A stretch of 5,435 nucleotides of DNA from a bacterium (GCA_024224995.1 JAAENB010001225.1:1-5435); one strand, 5' to 3'; positions 1 to 5,196 are shown, numbered from the stretch's first letter. Program-made: numbers and translations. The notes: generated by a model from the sequence alone, not told the origin.

Positions 1-1178
1 AAAAATTTACCGAAAATTCGTCTCTTTTTTTTAGGAAATGTTTGGAATATTTGACCCGGCAAAATGTTCAAAGTAACAAAATTGAATCACCTCTATTGGA
101 TAAATTTAACAATATTGTGCTAGCTGATAGTACCTGTTGGAGCGTTTCAGATGGTTTAAAGGAAATTTTCCCCGGTTCAGGAGGCAGTGCGTCTTCTGCC
201 GGTTGTAAGATCCAACTATGCTATGAATATAAAACAGGATCTATATTTTATACTGAATTACAAAAAGGTTCTTCACCAGATCAAGGATATAGTAAAAACA
301 TTCCAGGAAAGATAAAAAAAAATGATTTAGTTATTACTGATCTTGGCTACTGGACCCTGAATATGTTTAAAAAAATACATGAAAAAGAGGCCTTTTTTGT
401 ATCAAGATTATCAACTCAAGCGAATCTTTATCTGAAGGATAAAAATGAATTTGTAAAATTCGAATATGTCGATTATCTAAAAAAATGTAATAAAAATTCA
501 CTGGAATTTGATACTTATTTGAGTAATAAATTAAAAATTCGAGTGGTGGCTTTTCGAGTACCGGAAGAGAAAGCAAACCTAAGAAGAAAAAGATTGATTG
601 ATGATGCAAGAAGAAAAAAGCGTACGCCTTCTCAAACAAGTCTTTATTTATGTAATTGGTCAATTTTCATGACAAATTGTGATGAAAATCGTATTCCGGG
701 AGAAATGATAAGAAGCCTTTATCGAATTCGTTGGGCAATAGAATTAGCATTTAAAAATTGGAAATCCATTCTGAATATCCATATGAGCAATGTTAAAAAA
801 AATGAACATAGACTGAAGTGTGAAATATATGCAAAACTGATTTATTCCATTCTTGTTCATGATCTTTATCAATATGTGAATTCATATCTATGGAATAAAG
901 ACAGAAAAGAAATAAGTTTCATGTGCTTATATAAATTCCTTGTAGATCGGAATCAAATAATGCGTTGTCATATAAAAAAATCTTATGCAGAATTTATTGC
1001 TCTATTAAAATCGTACATCCCAAATATATTACGGAATTGTATAAAAAACCATCAACCAAGCAGAGAAACAACATTGCAACTCATTGATAAAATGATTGGA
1101 GATGGTATTCCAACTAAAATAAACAAAAATATGCTGTTGCCCTTTCGCAGCGTTAAAAATTAAGTTAACACCTATGGG
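1..1178 (+). mobile_element. IS4-family insertion sequence, right-hand part (left end outside window)
   Basis: The element is defined by its transposase, which is open to the left window edge and ends at 1163. The DNA is strikingly AT-rich up to the transposase stop and turns GC-rich within about 15 bases, so the element probably ends near 1170-1178. The sequence just after the stop, GTTAACACCTATGGG, is the best candidate for the right terminal repeat, but the left end is not in the window and neither an inverted-repeat match nor a target duplication can be seen. The right boundary is therefore approximate. Confidence 0.6.
3..1163 (+). CDS. IS4-family DDE transposase, N-terminus cut by window edge
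   Basis: Transposase that would cut and rejoin the ends of its own insertion sequence. The frame is open without a stop from base 3, and there is a possible TTG start at 42, but the family N-terminal domain (tens of residues) is missing, so the true start probably lies left of the window. Counting from the codon at 42, the first catalytic Asp is residue 29 in VLADST (126-128), the second is residue 100 in VITDLGYW (339-341), and the Glu is residue 234 (741-743). The Glu sits in YRIRWAIELAFKNWK, which fits the IS4 signature Y-x2-R-x3-E-x6-K exactly (Y227, R230, E234, K241). No frameshift is visible, so the visible part appears intact. The gene is much more AT-rich than the rest of the window, as expected for an acquired element. 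Family assignment is firm; the IS4 subgroup was not determined. Confidence 0.9.
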   Translation, partial: KFTENSSLFFRKCLEYLTRQNVQSNKIESPLLDKFNNIVLADSTCWSVSDGLKEIFPGSGGSASSAGCKIQLCYEYKTGSIFYTELQKGSSPDQGYSKNIPGKIKKNDLVITDLGYWTLNMFKKIHEKEAFFVSRLSTQANLYLKDKNEFVKFEYVDYLKKCNKNSLEFDTYLSNKLKIRVVAFRVPEEKANLRRKRLIDDARRKKRTPSQTSLYLCNWSIFMTNCDENRIPGEMIRSLYRIRWAIELAFKNWKSILNIHMSNVKKNEHRLKCEIYAKLIYSILVHDLYQYVNSYLWNKDRKEISFMCLYKFLVDRNQIMRCHIKKSYAEFIALLKSYIPNILRNCIKNHQPSRETTLQLIDKMIGDGIPTKINKNMLLPFRSVKN

Positions 1179-1244
1179 CTGGAAGCCCCACGCTATGAGA
1201 AATACCCATCATCCTGGTGAACTCGTTTATGAACAGAGCTTGTT

Positions 1245-1270
1245 CCCGGAAGATGTTATCCGGGGTTTTT
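1245..1270 (+). terminator. Possible intrinsic terminator downstream of the transposase
   Basis: Stem CCCGGA (1245-1250) pairs with TCCGGG (1259-1264) around an 8-nt loop, followed by G and five T (1266-1270). The arrangement and orientation suit a Rho-independent terminator for transcription leaving the insertion sequence. The stem is short and the T-run modest, and it lies among other hairpins of a repeat patch, so it may only be one palindrome of that patch. Confidence 0.35.
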
Positions 1271-1344
1271 CTCTGCTGCCCTATGGGGTTAAACCCCCGG
1301 GCTAAAATAGACTCATCTTTAAAAACTCTTGCGCCCCCTTTGGG

Positions 1345-1398
1345 GGTGCGACCCCTGCGAGAGGTGCGACCCCTGCGAGAGGTGCGACCCCTGCGAGA
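1345..1398 (+). repeat. Three perfect 18-bp tandem repeats
   Basis: The unit GGTGCGACCCCTGCGAGA occurs three times without a mismatch at 1345-1362, 1363-1380 and 1381-1398, followed by the start of a fourth (GGT). Each unit with its neighbour can fold as ACCcCT-gcg-AGaGGT with one mismatch. Because 18 is divisible by three, the array keeps all frames open, which explains the Arg-rich open frames across it on both strands. Perfect identity suggests a recent or slippage-prone array that may vary in copy number between strains. Confidence 0.9.
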
Positions 1399-1528
1399 GG
1401 TTGGGGGGCCGATAAAAACAGGCTCCGGTATAACCACAGTTTTTGACCTGTTTTTTCCCGGCTATGCCGGGGCAGCAAGATAAAAGAACATTTAAAACGA
1501 ACATTAAATGCACCAGATCCGCCTAAAA

Positions 1529-2020
1529 TTATTCTACAACTTCCTTGTTAACTTCCGGGTATGGTTCTACGGGAAAGTCTGTATCCTGCTCAATAGTAGT
1601 TCCAACATGTCTTGCTAATATACCAGTTGTGATATCAACAATATAACCGGTGATCTTTACATCAACATCTTAAGATTTTTTCATTCTAATTGAATTCCAG
1701 GCTCCTTTAATGCTTTTTCAGCAAAACCAAATGCATCTCTACCAATTAAAAATCCATTTTCACCAAACATTGTCATTCCTGATGCTGGCAATCCTGGTGA
1801 GTCCCTTACCCTGCTGCACCACATGAGTCAACTCATGGGCAATGAGCTTCTTACCCTCTGTACCGGCCGGGTTATACTGGCCATTAGCAAAGAAAATATC
1901 ATTCCCTGTGGTAAAAGCCCTGGCATTAATGGCTTCGGTTAGCTGATGAGCCCTGTACCCGGCTCTTTTGAGGCGGGGACTCTTTATTATATTTATATTT
2001 GGGCGTAGTAAAGTCTCCGG
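1529..2020 (-). pseudogene. Broken DUF4157 (eCIS core domain) protein gene
   Basis: Read on the minus strand, the first part (2020-1760) translates without a stop and contains AINARAFTTGNDIFFANG, then QYNPAGTEGKKL, then IAHELTHVVQQG. This is the hallmark of DUF4157, a domain found in proteins linked to extracellular contractile injection systems and polymorphic toxins; the zinc-protease-like HELTH is at 1837-1823. The domain lacks its usual N-terminal part (the region before VRVHT; here RLKRAGYRAHQ stands in its place) and there is no start codon or ribosome site. The frame hits TGA at 1762-1760. A -2/+1 type shift recovers LPASGMTMFGENGFLIGRD from about 1797, which ends at TGA 1683-1681. A third piece, VDVKITGYIVDITTG to NKEVVE, ends with TAA at 1531-1529. 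At least two frame disruptions plus the missing start make this a remnant. The tail after DUF4157 is more AT-rich and was not recognised; it could be a toxin-like C-terminal module. Confidence 0.75.
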
Positions 2021-2839
2021 TTACGGCGCGACAGAATAATCGCTATCAACAGTGTTGGACCTGCCTCCGCTAATGGCGGAAGATAAACCGTTCACGGAAT
2101 TTTCCATTCCCCCGCTTACACTGGAGCTCTGTCCGGCAGCAGTATTATAACTGCCTCCGCTTACACTGGAATGTAAATTAGCAGCCGAGTTCCTGCTTCC
2201 GCCGCTAACGCTTGAGTGCATGCCGCTTGCGGTATTATTCATGCCGCCGGAAACTCCGGAACTATGGGCGTTTGCGATATTATAACTGCCTCCGCTCACG
2301 CTGGAAAAATTGCCGGAAGCGCTGTTATAACTCCCGCCGCTTACGCTGGAAAACCATCCGCTAATAGAATTATAATACCCGGCAGCAATGCCGCCGTACG
2401 ATAAAAAATTATTATACTGGCCAACACCAAGATTATGCGAGCCTGTCCGGTCGTTTCCATGAGTACGTGCCTCATTATAACCGATAACCAGGTTGCCCAG
2501 GCCGTTTACCTCTCCGCCGGTAGATCCGGTACCGTTTACTATTTGAACATTAACGCCGCTAAAAATAATAGTATCCCCGGTTCTGGTTACGCCTGCAAAG
2601 ACCTCGCCCGGGTCGGCGGGTTCACCGGTAACAGGCTCATCATCACATACGGGAATTTCAGCTATAGCCTGTTTGAGACTTTCAAGCTCTTTCCGCATGG
2701 AATCCATTTGAGTGTAGATATCGGAAAAACTGAAATTTTCATCTGAGTCATTGCTTGTTAATCCCTCTTCGCACCCGGAAAATGCCAGGGCAGATATAAT
2801 TATAAACCCGGCCAGCTGTATTAAAATATTTGTTCTCAT
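2021..2839 (-). CDS. Surface lipoprotein with YadA-like head repeats
   Basis: Predicted exported lipoprotein of 272 residues. Residues 1-22 form a signal peptide (Arg3, then hydrophobic ILIQLAGFIIISALAF) ending in a lipobox-like FSGC, with Cys23 as the lipidation site. Residues about 36-62 look like a short coiled coil, followed by an acidic linker and the segment DTIIFSGVNVQIVNGTGST, then GLGNLVIGYNE. From about residue 150 to 269 there are eight 15-residue units of the form SVSGGSYNxAxGxxS, like the head repeats of YadA-type trimeric adhesins that form left-handed beta-rolls. No C-terminal membrane anchor is present, so attachment would be by the lipid. An AAGGAG ribosome site (2854-2849) stands 9 nt before ATG. 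The protein ends abruptly at SVAP, and the DUF4157 remnant follows in the same frame, so the 3' end may have been truncated or joined by recombination. It is the last gene of the STAS operon. Adhesion or structural role is inferred from the fold. Confidence 0.8.
   Translation of the reverse strand: MRTNILIQLAGFIIISALAFSGCEEGLTSNDSDENFSFSDIYTQMDSMRKELESLKQAIAEIPVCDDEPVTGEPADPGEVFAGVTRTGDTIIFSGVNVQIVNGTGSTGGEVNGLGNLVIGYNEARTHGNDRTGSHNLGVGQYNNFLSYGGIAAGYYNSISGWFSSVSGGSYNSASGNFSSVSGGSYNIANAHSSGVSGGMNNTASGMHSSVSGGSRNSAANLHSSVSGGSYNTAAGQSSSVSGGMENSVNGLSSAISGGRSNTVDSDYSVAP
2033..2392 (-). repeat. Eight 45-bp coding repeats of the lipoprotein head
   Basis: Degenerate 45-bp units, each encoding 15 residues of the pattern x-V-S-G-G-x-x-N-x-x-x-x-x-x-S. 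The six units at protein positions 165-254 are closest to consensus, the first (IAAGYYNSISGWFS) and last (AISGGRSNTVDSDYS) are divergent. The Asn and the Gly pair are kept while the intervening residues vary, as expected for selection on a beta-roll rather than recent DNA duplication. Confidence 0.85.
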
Positions 2840-2859
2840 GGTTTAAATCTCCTTAATCA

Positions 2860-2949
2860 TTAGTTTTTGTAATCTGAGTAAAATATAATGTGTGTAATGA
2901 GGGCAGCAAGAAGCCCCACTGCACACCCCGCGATTAGTCCGGTAATCAT
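2860..2949 (-). CDS. 29-residue single-pass membrane peptide
   Basis: A small open frame (M-I-T-G-L-I-A-G ... F-Y-S-D-Y-K-N). Residues about 3-23 are almost entirely hydrophobic with small residues (GLIAGCAVGLLAALI), enough for one membrane helix, followed by a short polar tail. Its ATG shares four bases (ATGA) with the stop of the upstream STAS gene, and its stop lies just 5 nt before the ribosome site of the lipoprotein gene. No strong ribosome site of its own is visible, so translation by coupling to the STAS gene is likely. The tight fit between two real genes and the hydrophobic content argue that it is expressed. The function is unknown; a membrane anchor or partner for the STAS proteins is possible but not shown. 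Confidence 0.6.
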   Translation of the reverse strand: MITGLIAGCAVGLLAALITHIIFYSDYKN

Positions 2950-3281
2950 TTAATTTCCCATTCTTCTTTTACAAGATCCGGCAAATCAAAGTTTATTAGC
3001 TGCAAGGTGTTCCCTTTATTGTTCTGATTCATCTTTGCTGCACTAAGGACCGACCATATTACCGGGTCCGCTTCCTTTACTTCCCGCATATCGACAATAA
3101 TATCCCGGGTATTGCTCTCAATAAAAGTATCAAGGACTCCTCCGAGCAATAATGCCCTGTCGAAATCTATTATGTTGTCTAAAAGAAAAAAAACAGCTTC
3201 GCCTTTTTCCCCTTCTCTTTGCCGGTAATTTAAACTCTCTTCCGGTAACTCGTCAAAATACGGATTATCTTTTTCTTTCAT
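2946..3281 (-). CDS. STAS-domain protein lacking the usual phospho-acceptor serine
   Basis: A 111-residue protein with the layout of an anti-anti-sigma/STAS domain: beta-strand EAVFFLLDN (about 28-36), helix, strand RDIIVDMREV (59-68), then DPVIWSVLSAAKMNQNNKG and strand TLQLINF. STAS antagonists of the SpoIIAA type carry Asp-Ser at the start of the central helix, with the Ser phosphorylated by the anti-sigma kinase. Here the equivalent looks like Asp72-Pro73, so it could not be controlled in the standard way. A charged N-terminal extension of about 25 residues precedes the domain. It starts 8 nt after the preceding STAS gene; the AGGAG that may serve it lies within that gene's last codons, 13 nt before ATG, an unusually long spacing that suggests coupling or weak initiation. 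The fold is inferred from pattern and context, and the sequence is divergent. Confidence 0.7.
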   Translation of the reverse strand: MKEKDNPYFDELPEESLNYRQREGEKGEAVFFLLDNIIDFDRALLLGGVLDTFIESNTRDIIVDMREVKEADPVIWSVLSAAKMNQNNKGNTLQLINFDLPDLVKEEWEIK

Positions 3282-3289
3282 GATGTTTT

Positions 3290-3625
3290 TTATACTCCTG
3301 AATATGTTTCTTCAAATTGCTGTTTACTTACGGGCTTAAAAATTTTATCCCACTGATTCTTTTTAAAAAGCTCCTCCATAACCGCGCTTAAGCCGTAAAC
3401 AATAAACGTAATGCCATTCTCTTTGCTGTACCGGGCCACCCTTATGAGCCCGCCCACGCCTATTGAATCAATAAAGGTCATGCCCTCTCCGTTGACCCCT
3501 ATTACCCTGAGCTCTTCACCGGAATAGTCTTCCAGGATCGTCTCCATTGCCCCGCCTGTTCGATAATTGCATTCTTTCCCGGTATGTAATATTATTACCC
3601 CGCTGCTGTATTGTTCTGTTTTCAC
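3290..3625 (-). CDS. STAS-domain anti-anti-sigma-like protein
   Basis: A 111-residue single STAS domain, first gene of the minus-strand operon. In partner-switching systems such proteins, when unphosphorylated, bind an anti-sigma factor or kinase and release its target; phosphorylation of a Ser stops this. The strand ELRVIGVNGEGMTFIDSIGVG contains the expected Asp53-Ser54 followed by a Gly-rich helix start and GLIRVARYSKENGITFIVYGLS, a close match to the FxDSxGxGxL pattern of SpoIIAA-like proteins, with Ser54 the likely phosphorylation site. Translation starts at GTG (3625-3623) with AAGGAG (3639-3634) 8 nt upstream. No cognate kinase or PP2C phosphatase gene is in the window, so any partner must be elsewhere. 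Length is typical for the family. Confidence 0.85.
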   Translation of the reverse strand: MKTEQYSSGVIILHTGKECNYRTGGAMETILEDYSGEELRVIGVNGEGMTFIDSIGVGGLIRVARYSKENGITFIVYGLSAVMEELFKKNQWDKIFKPVSKQQFEETYSGV

Positions 3626-3669
3626 AAGGCTTTCTCCTTTTGCCTCAAAAATATTCTTGACTTGAACCT

Positions 3670-3696
3670 GTAATATTGTTCCATAGCAATAATTAC
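3670..3696. promoter_or_regulatory. Imperfect dyad, possible operator or hairpin
   Basis: GTAATATTG (3670-3678) is mirrored by CAATAATTAC (3687-3696), complementary over nine pairs with one extra base, around TTCCATAG. It lies about 45 bp upstream of the STAS operon start codon. It could be a protein-binding dyad or a weak leader hairpin. AT-rich palindromes arise easily by chance, so confidence is low. Confidence 0.3.
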
Positions 3697-3706
3697 TGCT
3701 TTAAAC

Positions 3707-3789
3707 AAAAAAATAGAGGCCAGACCTTTAAACCGGGCTAAACGACAATCTTCCGAGGAAAGTCAGTAACCGGTACGAAAAGTCCGGCC
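3707..3789 (-). promoter_or_regulatory. Structured leader element ending in a terminator-like T-run
   Basis: On the minus strand GGCCGGAC (3789-3782) pairs with GTCTGGCC (3725-3718) over eight pairs including one G-U, and the stem is followed at once by TCTATTTTTTT (3717-3707). Nested inside are ACCGG/CCGGT (3774-3770 with 3736-3732), GAC/GTC (3764-3762 with 3746-3744) and an apical UUUC-CUCG-GAAG hairpin. On the plus strand the G-U pair becomes an A-C mismatch, so the structure fits minus-strand RNA better, i.e. the leader of the STAS operon. A closing stem plus U-run just before the operon suggests an attenuator or a short separate RNA. No known riboswitch class was recognised. Confidence 0.4.
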
Positions 3790-3829
3790 CCCATCGAACT
3801 ACAAAACCCTTTTAAGTTTTGGTATTTAC

Positions 3830-3865
3830 ACCTATGTAGACGTAAGCCGGGCCTCAATCCGGGAA
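3830..3865 (-). promoter_or_regulatory. Putative ECF-type promoter toward the STAS operon
   Basis: Read on the minus strand: TTCCCGGATTG, nine free bases, TTACGTCTACATAGGT. CGTCTA resembles the -10 CGTC-type box of many ECF sigma promoters, with the other box at about -35. Transcription would begin near 3825 and give a leader of about 200 nt before the GTG at 3625, covering the structured element. The box assignment is inferred from conservation between the two copies, not from a known consensus for this sigma factor. Confidence 0.45.
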
Positions 3866-3890
3866 TTTTTTTTAATTTTTTTAATTTTTT

Positions 3891-3926
3891 TTCCCGGATT
3901 GGCTGAGTTTTTACGTCTACATAGGT
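3891..3926 (+). promoter_or_regulatory. Putative autoregulatory ECF-type promoter of the sigma operon
   Basis: Same two boxes as the minus-strand copy: TTCCCGGATTG (3891-3901) and TTACGTCTACATAGGT (3911-3926), separated by nine unrelated bases and preceded by a T/A tract that could act like an UP element. A start near 3930 would leave a leader of about 25 nt that just covers the AAGGG ribosome site before ATG at 3955. ECF sigma factors commonly transcribe their own gene, which fits. An operator for a dimeric repressor is the alternative. Confidence 0.45.
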
Positions 3927-3954
3927 ATACGGAAAAAAATAATAAGGGAAAACT

Positions 3955-4473
3955 ATGGAAAAATTAGAAGAAAAAGCCCGAGAGAGCCGGTTTAATGAGC
4001 TCTATCGCTTGTTTTATCCTGCTGTAGCCGGTTCTATATACTCAAGGATCAACAATAGAGAAGATACCGACGAAATAACCCAGGACGTATTTTTAGAATT
4101 GTCTTCAAATCTCGATGAAATAGAAAACGTCCGGGCATGGCTCTATAAGACTCTCAGAAGAAAAGTCATTGACTACTATCGGAAAGGAAAAAAGATCCCT
4201 GAAAATATCGCGATTGAAGGACTTAACATGACATTTGTTAACGGGTTCAGAGATACCAGGATCATTATACAGGACGCTATTGACAATATCGCCGATGATA
4301 TGGGCAGTGTTATTTTTAATCTTATAGCTGTGCAGTATTATTCAAACCCTGAAGTTACAAAAGTTACGGGCTTATCAATTGACCAGGTGCGGTATAAATA
4401 CGGGCAGGTCATTAGAAACGTACAGGACTATCTAAAGACAAAAGGCATAAGCAGCATGGAGGATTTACTATAA
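3955..4473 (+). CDS. ECF-type RNA polymerase sigma factor
   Basis: A 172-residue sigma70-family protein of the small extracytoplasmic-function class: it would bind core RNA polymerase and direct it to a small regulon. Region 2 spans about residues 13-79: FNELYRLFYPAVAGSIYSR, then DTDEITQDVFLELSS (core binding) and AWLYKTLRRKVIDYYRKGKK (-10 recognition). After a short linker, region 4 runs from about 105 to 160, with a helix-turn-helix around NPEVTKVTGLSIDQVRYKYG (-35 recognition). The usual region 4 motif is weak (QYYSNPEVTKVTG), so this is a divergent member. The start is ATG with AAGGG 6 nt upstream. The stop TAA shares its last A with the ATG of the next gene, implying coupled synthesis, as is usual for a sigma factor and its membrane anti-sigma factor. 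The mirrored promoter-like repeat lies just upstream. Confidence 0.88.
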   Translation: MEKLEEKARESRFNELYRLFYPAVAGSIYSRINNREDTDEITQDVFLELSSNLDEIENVRAWLYKTLRRKVIDYYRKGKKIPENIAIEGLNMTFVNGFRDTRIIIQDAIDNIADDMGSVIFNLIAVQYYSNPEVTKVTGLSIDQVRYKYGQVIRNVQDYLKTKGISSMEDLL

Positions 4474-5186
4474 TGGAAACTACAGAAAACAATACTATTG
4501 AGACAACAAGAAAAGTACTTGAGGAATATAAACTCGACGGCCCGGTTCCAGAAGATCAAAGAAACTATTTCTACATAAACAGGAGAAAGTCTTTTATCAA
4601 TGTGCTAAAACTAAACGGTACATACAGCTTATGGAAAGGGCTTGGCTCTTATGTATTCTTTGGCTGTACCCGGTTTGGTTTACAGCTTTCCATGTTCCAG
4701 AGCGGAGTTATTATGGTTATTGCCGGTGCCATAAGCGCCGCGGCAATTTCTACGGGCGGCTATTTCGCGGTGAAAAAACTTTTGCTCAATGCCCCGGAAG
4801 AAAAACCCGTACAAATAGAGGAAGCGGCAGCTGCCGCGCCTGCCGCGCCCGTGGTTTCTGAGAAGCCAGAGACCGTAAAGGCAAAACCCAAACCCTTTAC
4901 TCTTTACCTGAATATTGACGGCTACGGAAATATTGATAACAAAACTACGGCAAATATTAGCAAAAAAGTTAAGCGGCATTTTATTAAAAACGGAATAAGC
5001 ATAAACAAGAAGTACATTGTTTCCGGTGAAGTTAAAGCCATAGAGGGAAACTATTACGCTAAGATCCGGGTATTCAGCAACAAAGTAAAACAGGTTTATT
5101 TTAAACGGGATAAGTTTAAAAATATCGACGATTTACAGGACTTTTTCATTCGAGAGTCAATAAAAATCGCTGAAAAAGTTCAATAA
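4473..5186 (+). CDS. Single-pass membrane protein, putative anti-sigma factor
   Basis: A 237-residue protein not matched to a named family. Residues 1-76 are polar (conserved-looking EEYKLDGPVPEDQR, then INRRKSF). Residues about 77-100 are one hydrophobic helix (SGVIMVIAGAISAAAISTGG), followed by Lys-Lys. An Ala/Pro/Glu linker covers 109-140, and a basic C-terminal domain covers 142-237. Within it, YIVSGEVKAIEGNYYAKIRVF followed by a helix resembles the strand-strand pattern seen in CsgG/TolB-N-like envelope domains, which is a weak impression only. Overlap with the sigma gene by one base and the N-domain/TM/outer-domain layout suit an anti-sigma factor holding the sigma factor at the inner face of the membrane. 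There is no HxxxCxxC zinc motif and no FecR-like segment was seen. If it does not bind the sigma factor, it may be an envelope protein of its regulon. Confidence 0.6.
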   Translation: METTENNTIETTRKVLEEYKLDGPVPEDQRNYFYINRRKSFINVLKLNGTYSLWKGLGSYVFFGCTRFGLQLSMFQSGVIMVIAGAISAAAISTGGYFAVKKLLLNAPEEKPVQIEEAAAAAPAAPVVSEKPETVKAKPKPFTLYLNIDGYGNIDNKTTANISKKVKRHFIKNGISINKKYIVSGEVKAIEGNYYAKIRVFSNKVKQVYFKRDKFKNIDDLQDFFIRESIKIAEKVQ

Positions 5187-5196
5187 GGTTACGCTG

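Larger units (their letters stand above)
1164..1528. repeat. Gene-free GC-rich patch of hairpins, REP-like
   Basis: No convincing gene lies here. The stretch holds a series of short palindromes: GGGCT-gga-AGCCC (1176-1188), CCCGGA-n8-TCCGGG (1245-1264), GGGG-ttaaa-CCCC (1285-1297), CCCCC-ttt-GGGGG (1334-1346) and CCCGGC-tat-GCCGGG (1457-1471), plus the 18-bp tandem repeats listed separately. Clustered GC-rich hairpins between genes resemble REP or other dispersed intergenic repeats. Frames are open on both strands (for example 1165-1437 minus and 1217-1483 plus), but they translate repeat DNA into low-complexity Arg/Gly/Pro-rich stretches and have no convincing ribosome site. Whether the patch is dispersed through the genome cannot be judged from one copy. 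Confidence 0.5.
3830..3926. repeat. 97-bp two-box inverted repeat around a T/A tract
   Basis: Left arm 3830-3865, right arm 3891-3926. Outer boxes ACCTATGTAGACGTAA (3830-3845) and TTACGTCTACATAGGT (3911-3926) are perfectly complementary over 16 bp. Inner boxes CAATCCGGGAA (3855-3865) and TTCCCGGATTG (3891-3901) are perfect over 11 bp. The 9-bp stretches between boxes (3846-3854 and 3902-3910) are not complementary but equal in length. The 25-nt centre is T-runs interrupted by AA. As RNA this would form a big hairpin with a U-rich loop; as DNA it reads as two identical divergent promoter-like elements. Confidence 0.9.
3626..3954. other. Divergent control region between STAS operon and sigma operon
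   Basis: This 329-bp gap has no open frame worth calling. From right to left it holds the sigma ribosome site (AAGGG, 3944-3948), the mirrored promoter-like repeat (3830-3926), a small hairpin CAAAAC-n8-GTTTTG (3802-3821), a long nested hairpin with a T-run on the minus strand (3707-3789), an imperfect dyad (3670-3696) and the STAS ribosome site. No good sigma70 promoter was found for either operon: TTGACT at 3657-3662 lacks a matching -10 at a normal distance. Confidence 0.7.

Noticed and set aside
367..663. Minus-strand open frame inside the transposase
   Set aside because: It is antisense to the catalytic core of a clearly intact transposase and encodes low-complexity Phe/Leu-rich sequence.
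1165..1437. Open frame on the minus strand with three Arg-rich repeats
   Set aside because: It is a translation of the 18-bp tandem array and flanking palindromes, overlaps an equally open plus-strand frame, and has no convincing ribosome site.
1451..1471. CCCGGC-tat-GCCGGG hairpin as a terminator
   Set aside because: The T-run lies before the stem on the plus strand and becomes A's after it on the minus strand, so neither orientation gives a stem followed by T's.
2216..2746. Plus-strand open frames opposite the lipoprotein
   Set aside because: They are shadows of the repetitive coding sequence; the minus strand has a signal peptide, lipobox, regular repeats and a good ribosome site.
3756..3764. 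GAGGAAAGTC-like string resembling the P4 motif of RNase P RNA
   Set aside because: The flanking sequence does not continue as in rnpB, no matching ACAGAAACC-type partner lies downstream, and the region is too short.
3718..3789. Integron attC site or c-di-GMP riboswitch
   Set aside because: The ends do not match the RYYYAAC/GTTRRRY boxes of attC, and the conserved GEMM core strings are absent on both strands.
3830..3926. Small non-autonomous transposon; ACACCTATG also occurs just after the transposase (1168-1176)
   Set aside because: The shared match is only 9 bp, no target duplication flanks the repeat, and the mismatched spacer at fixed length fits promoters better. Not fully excluded.
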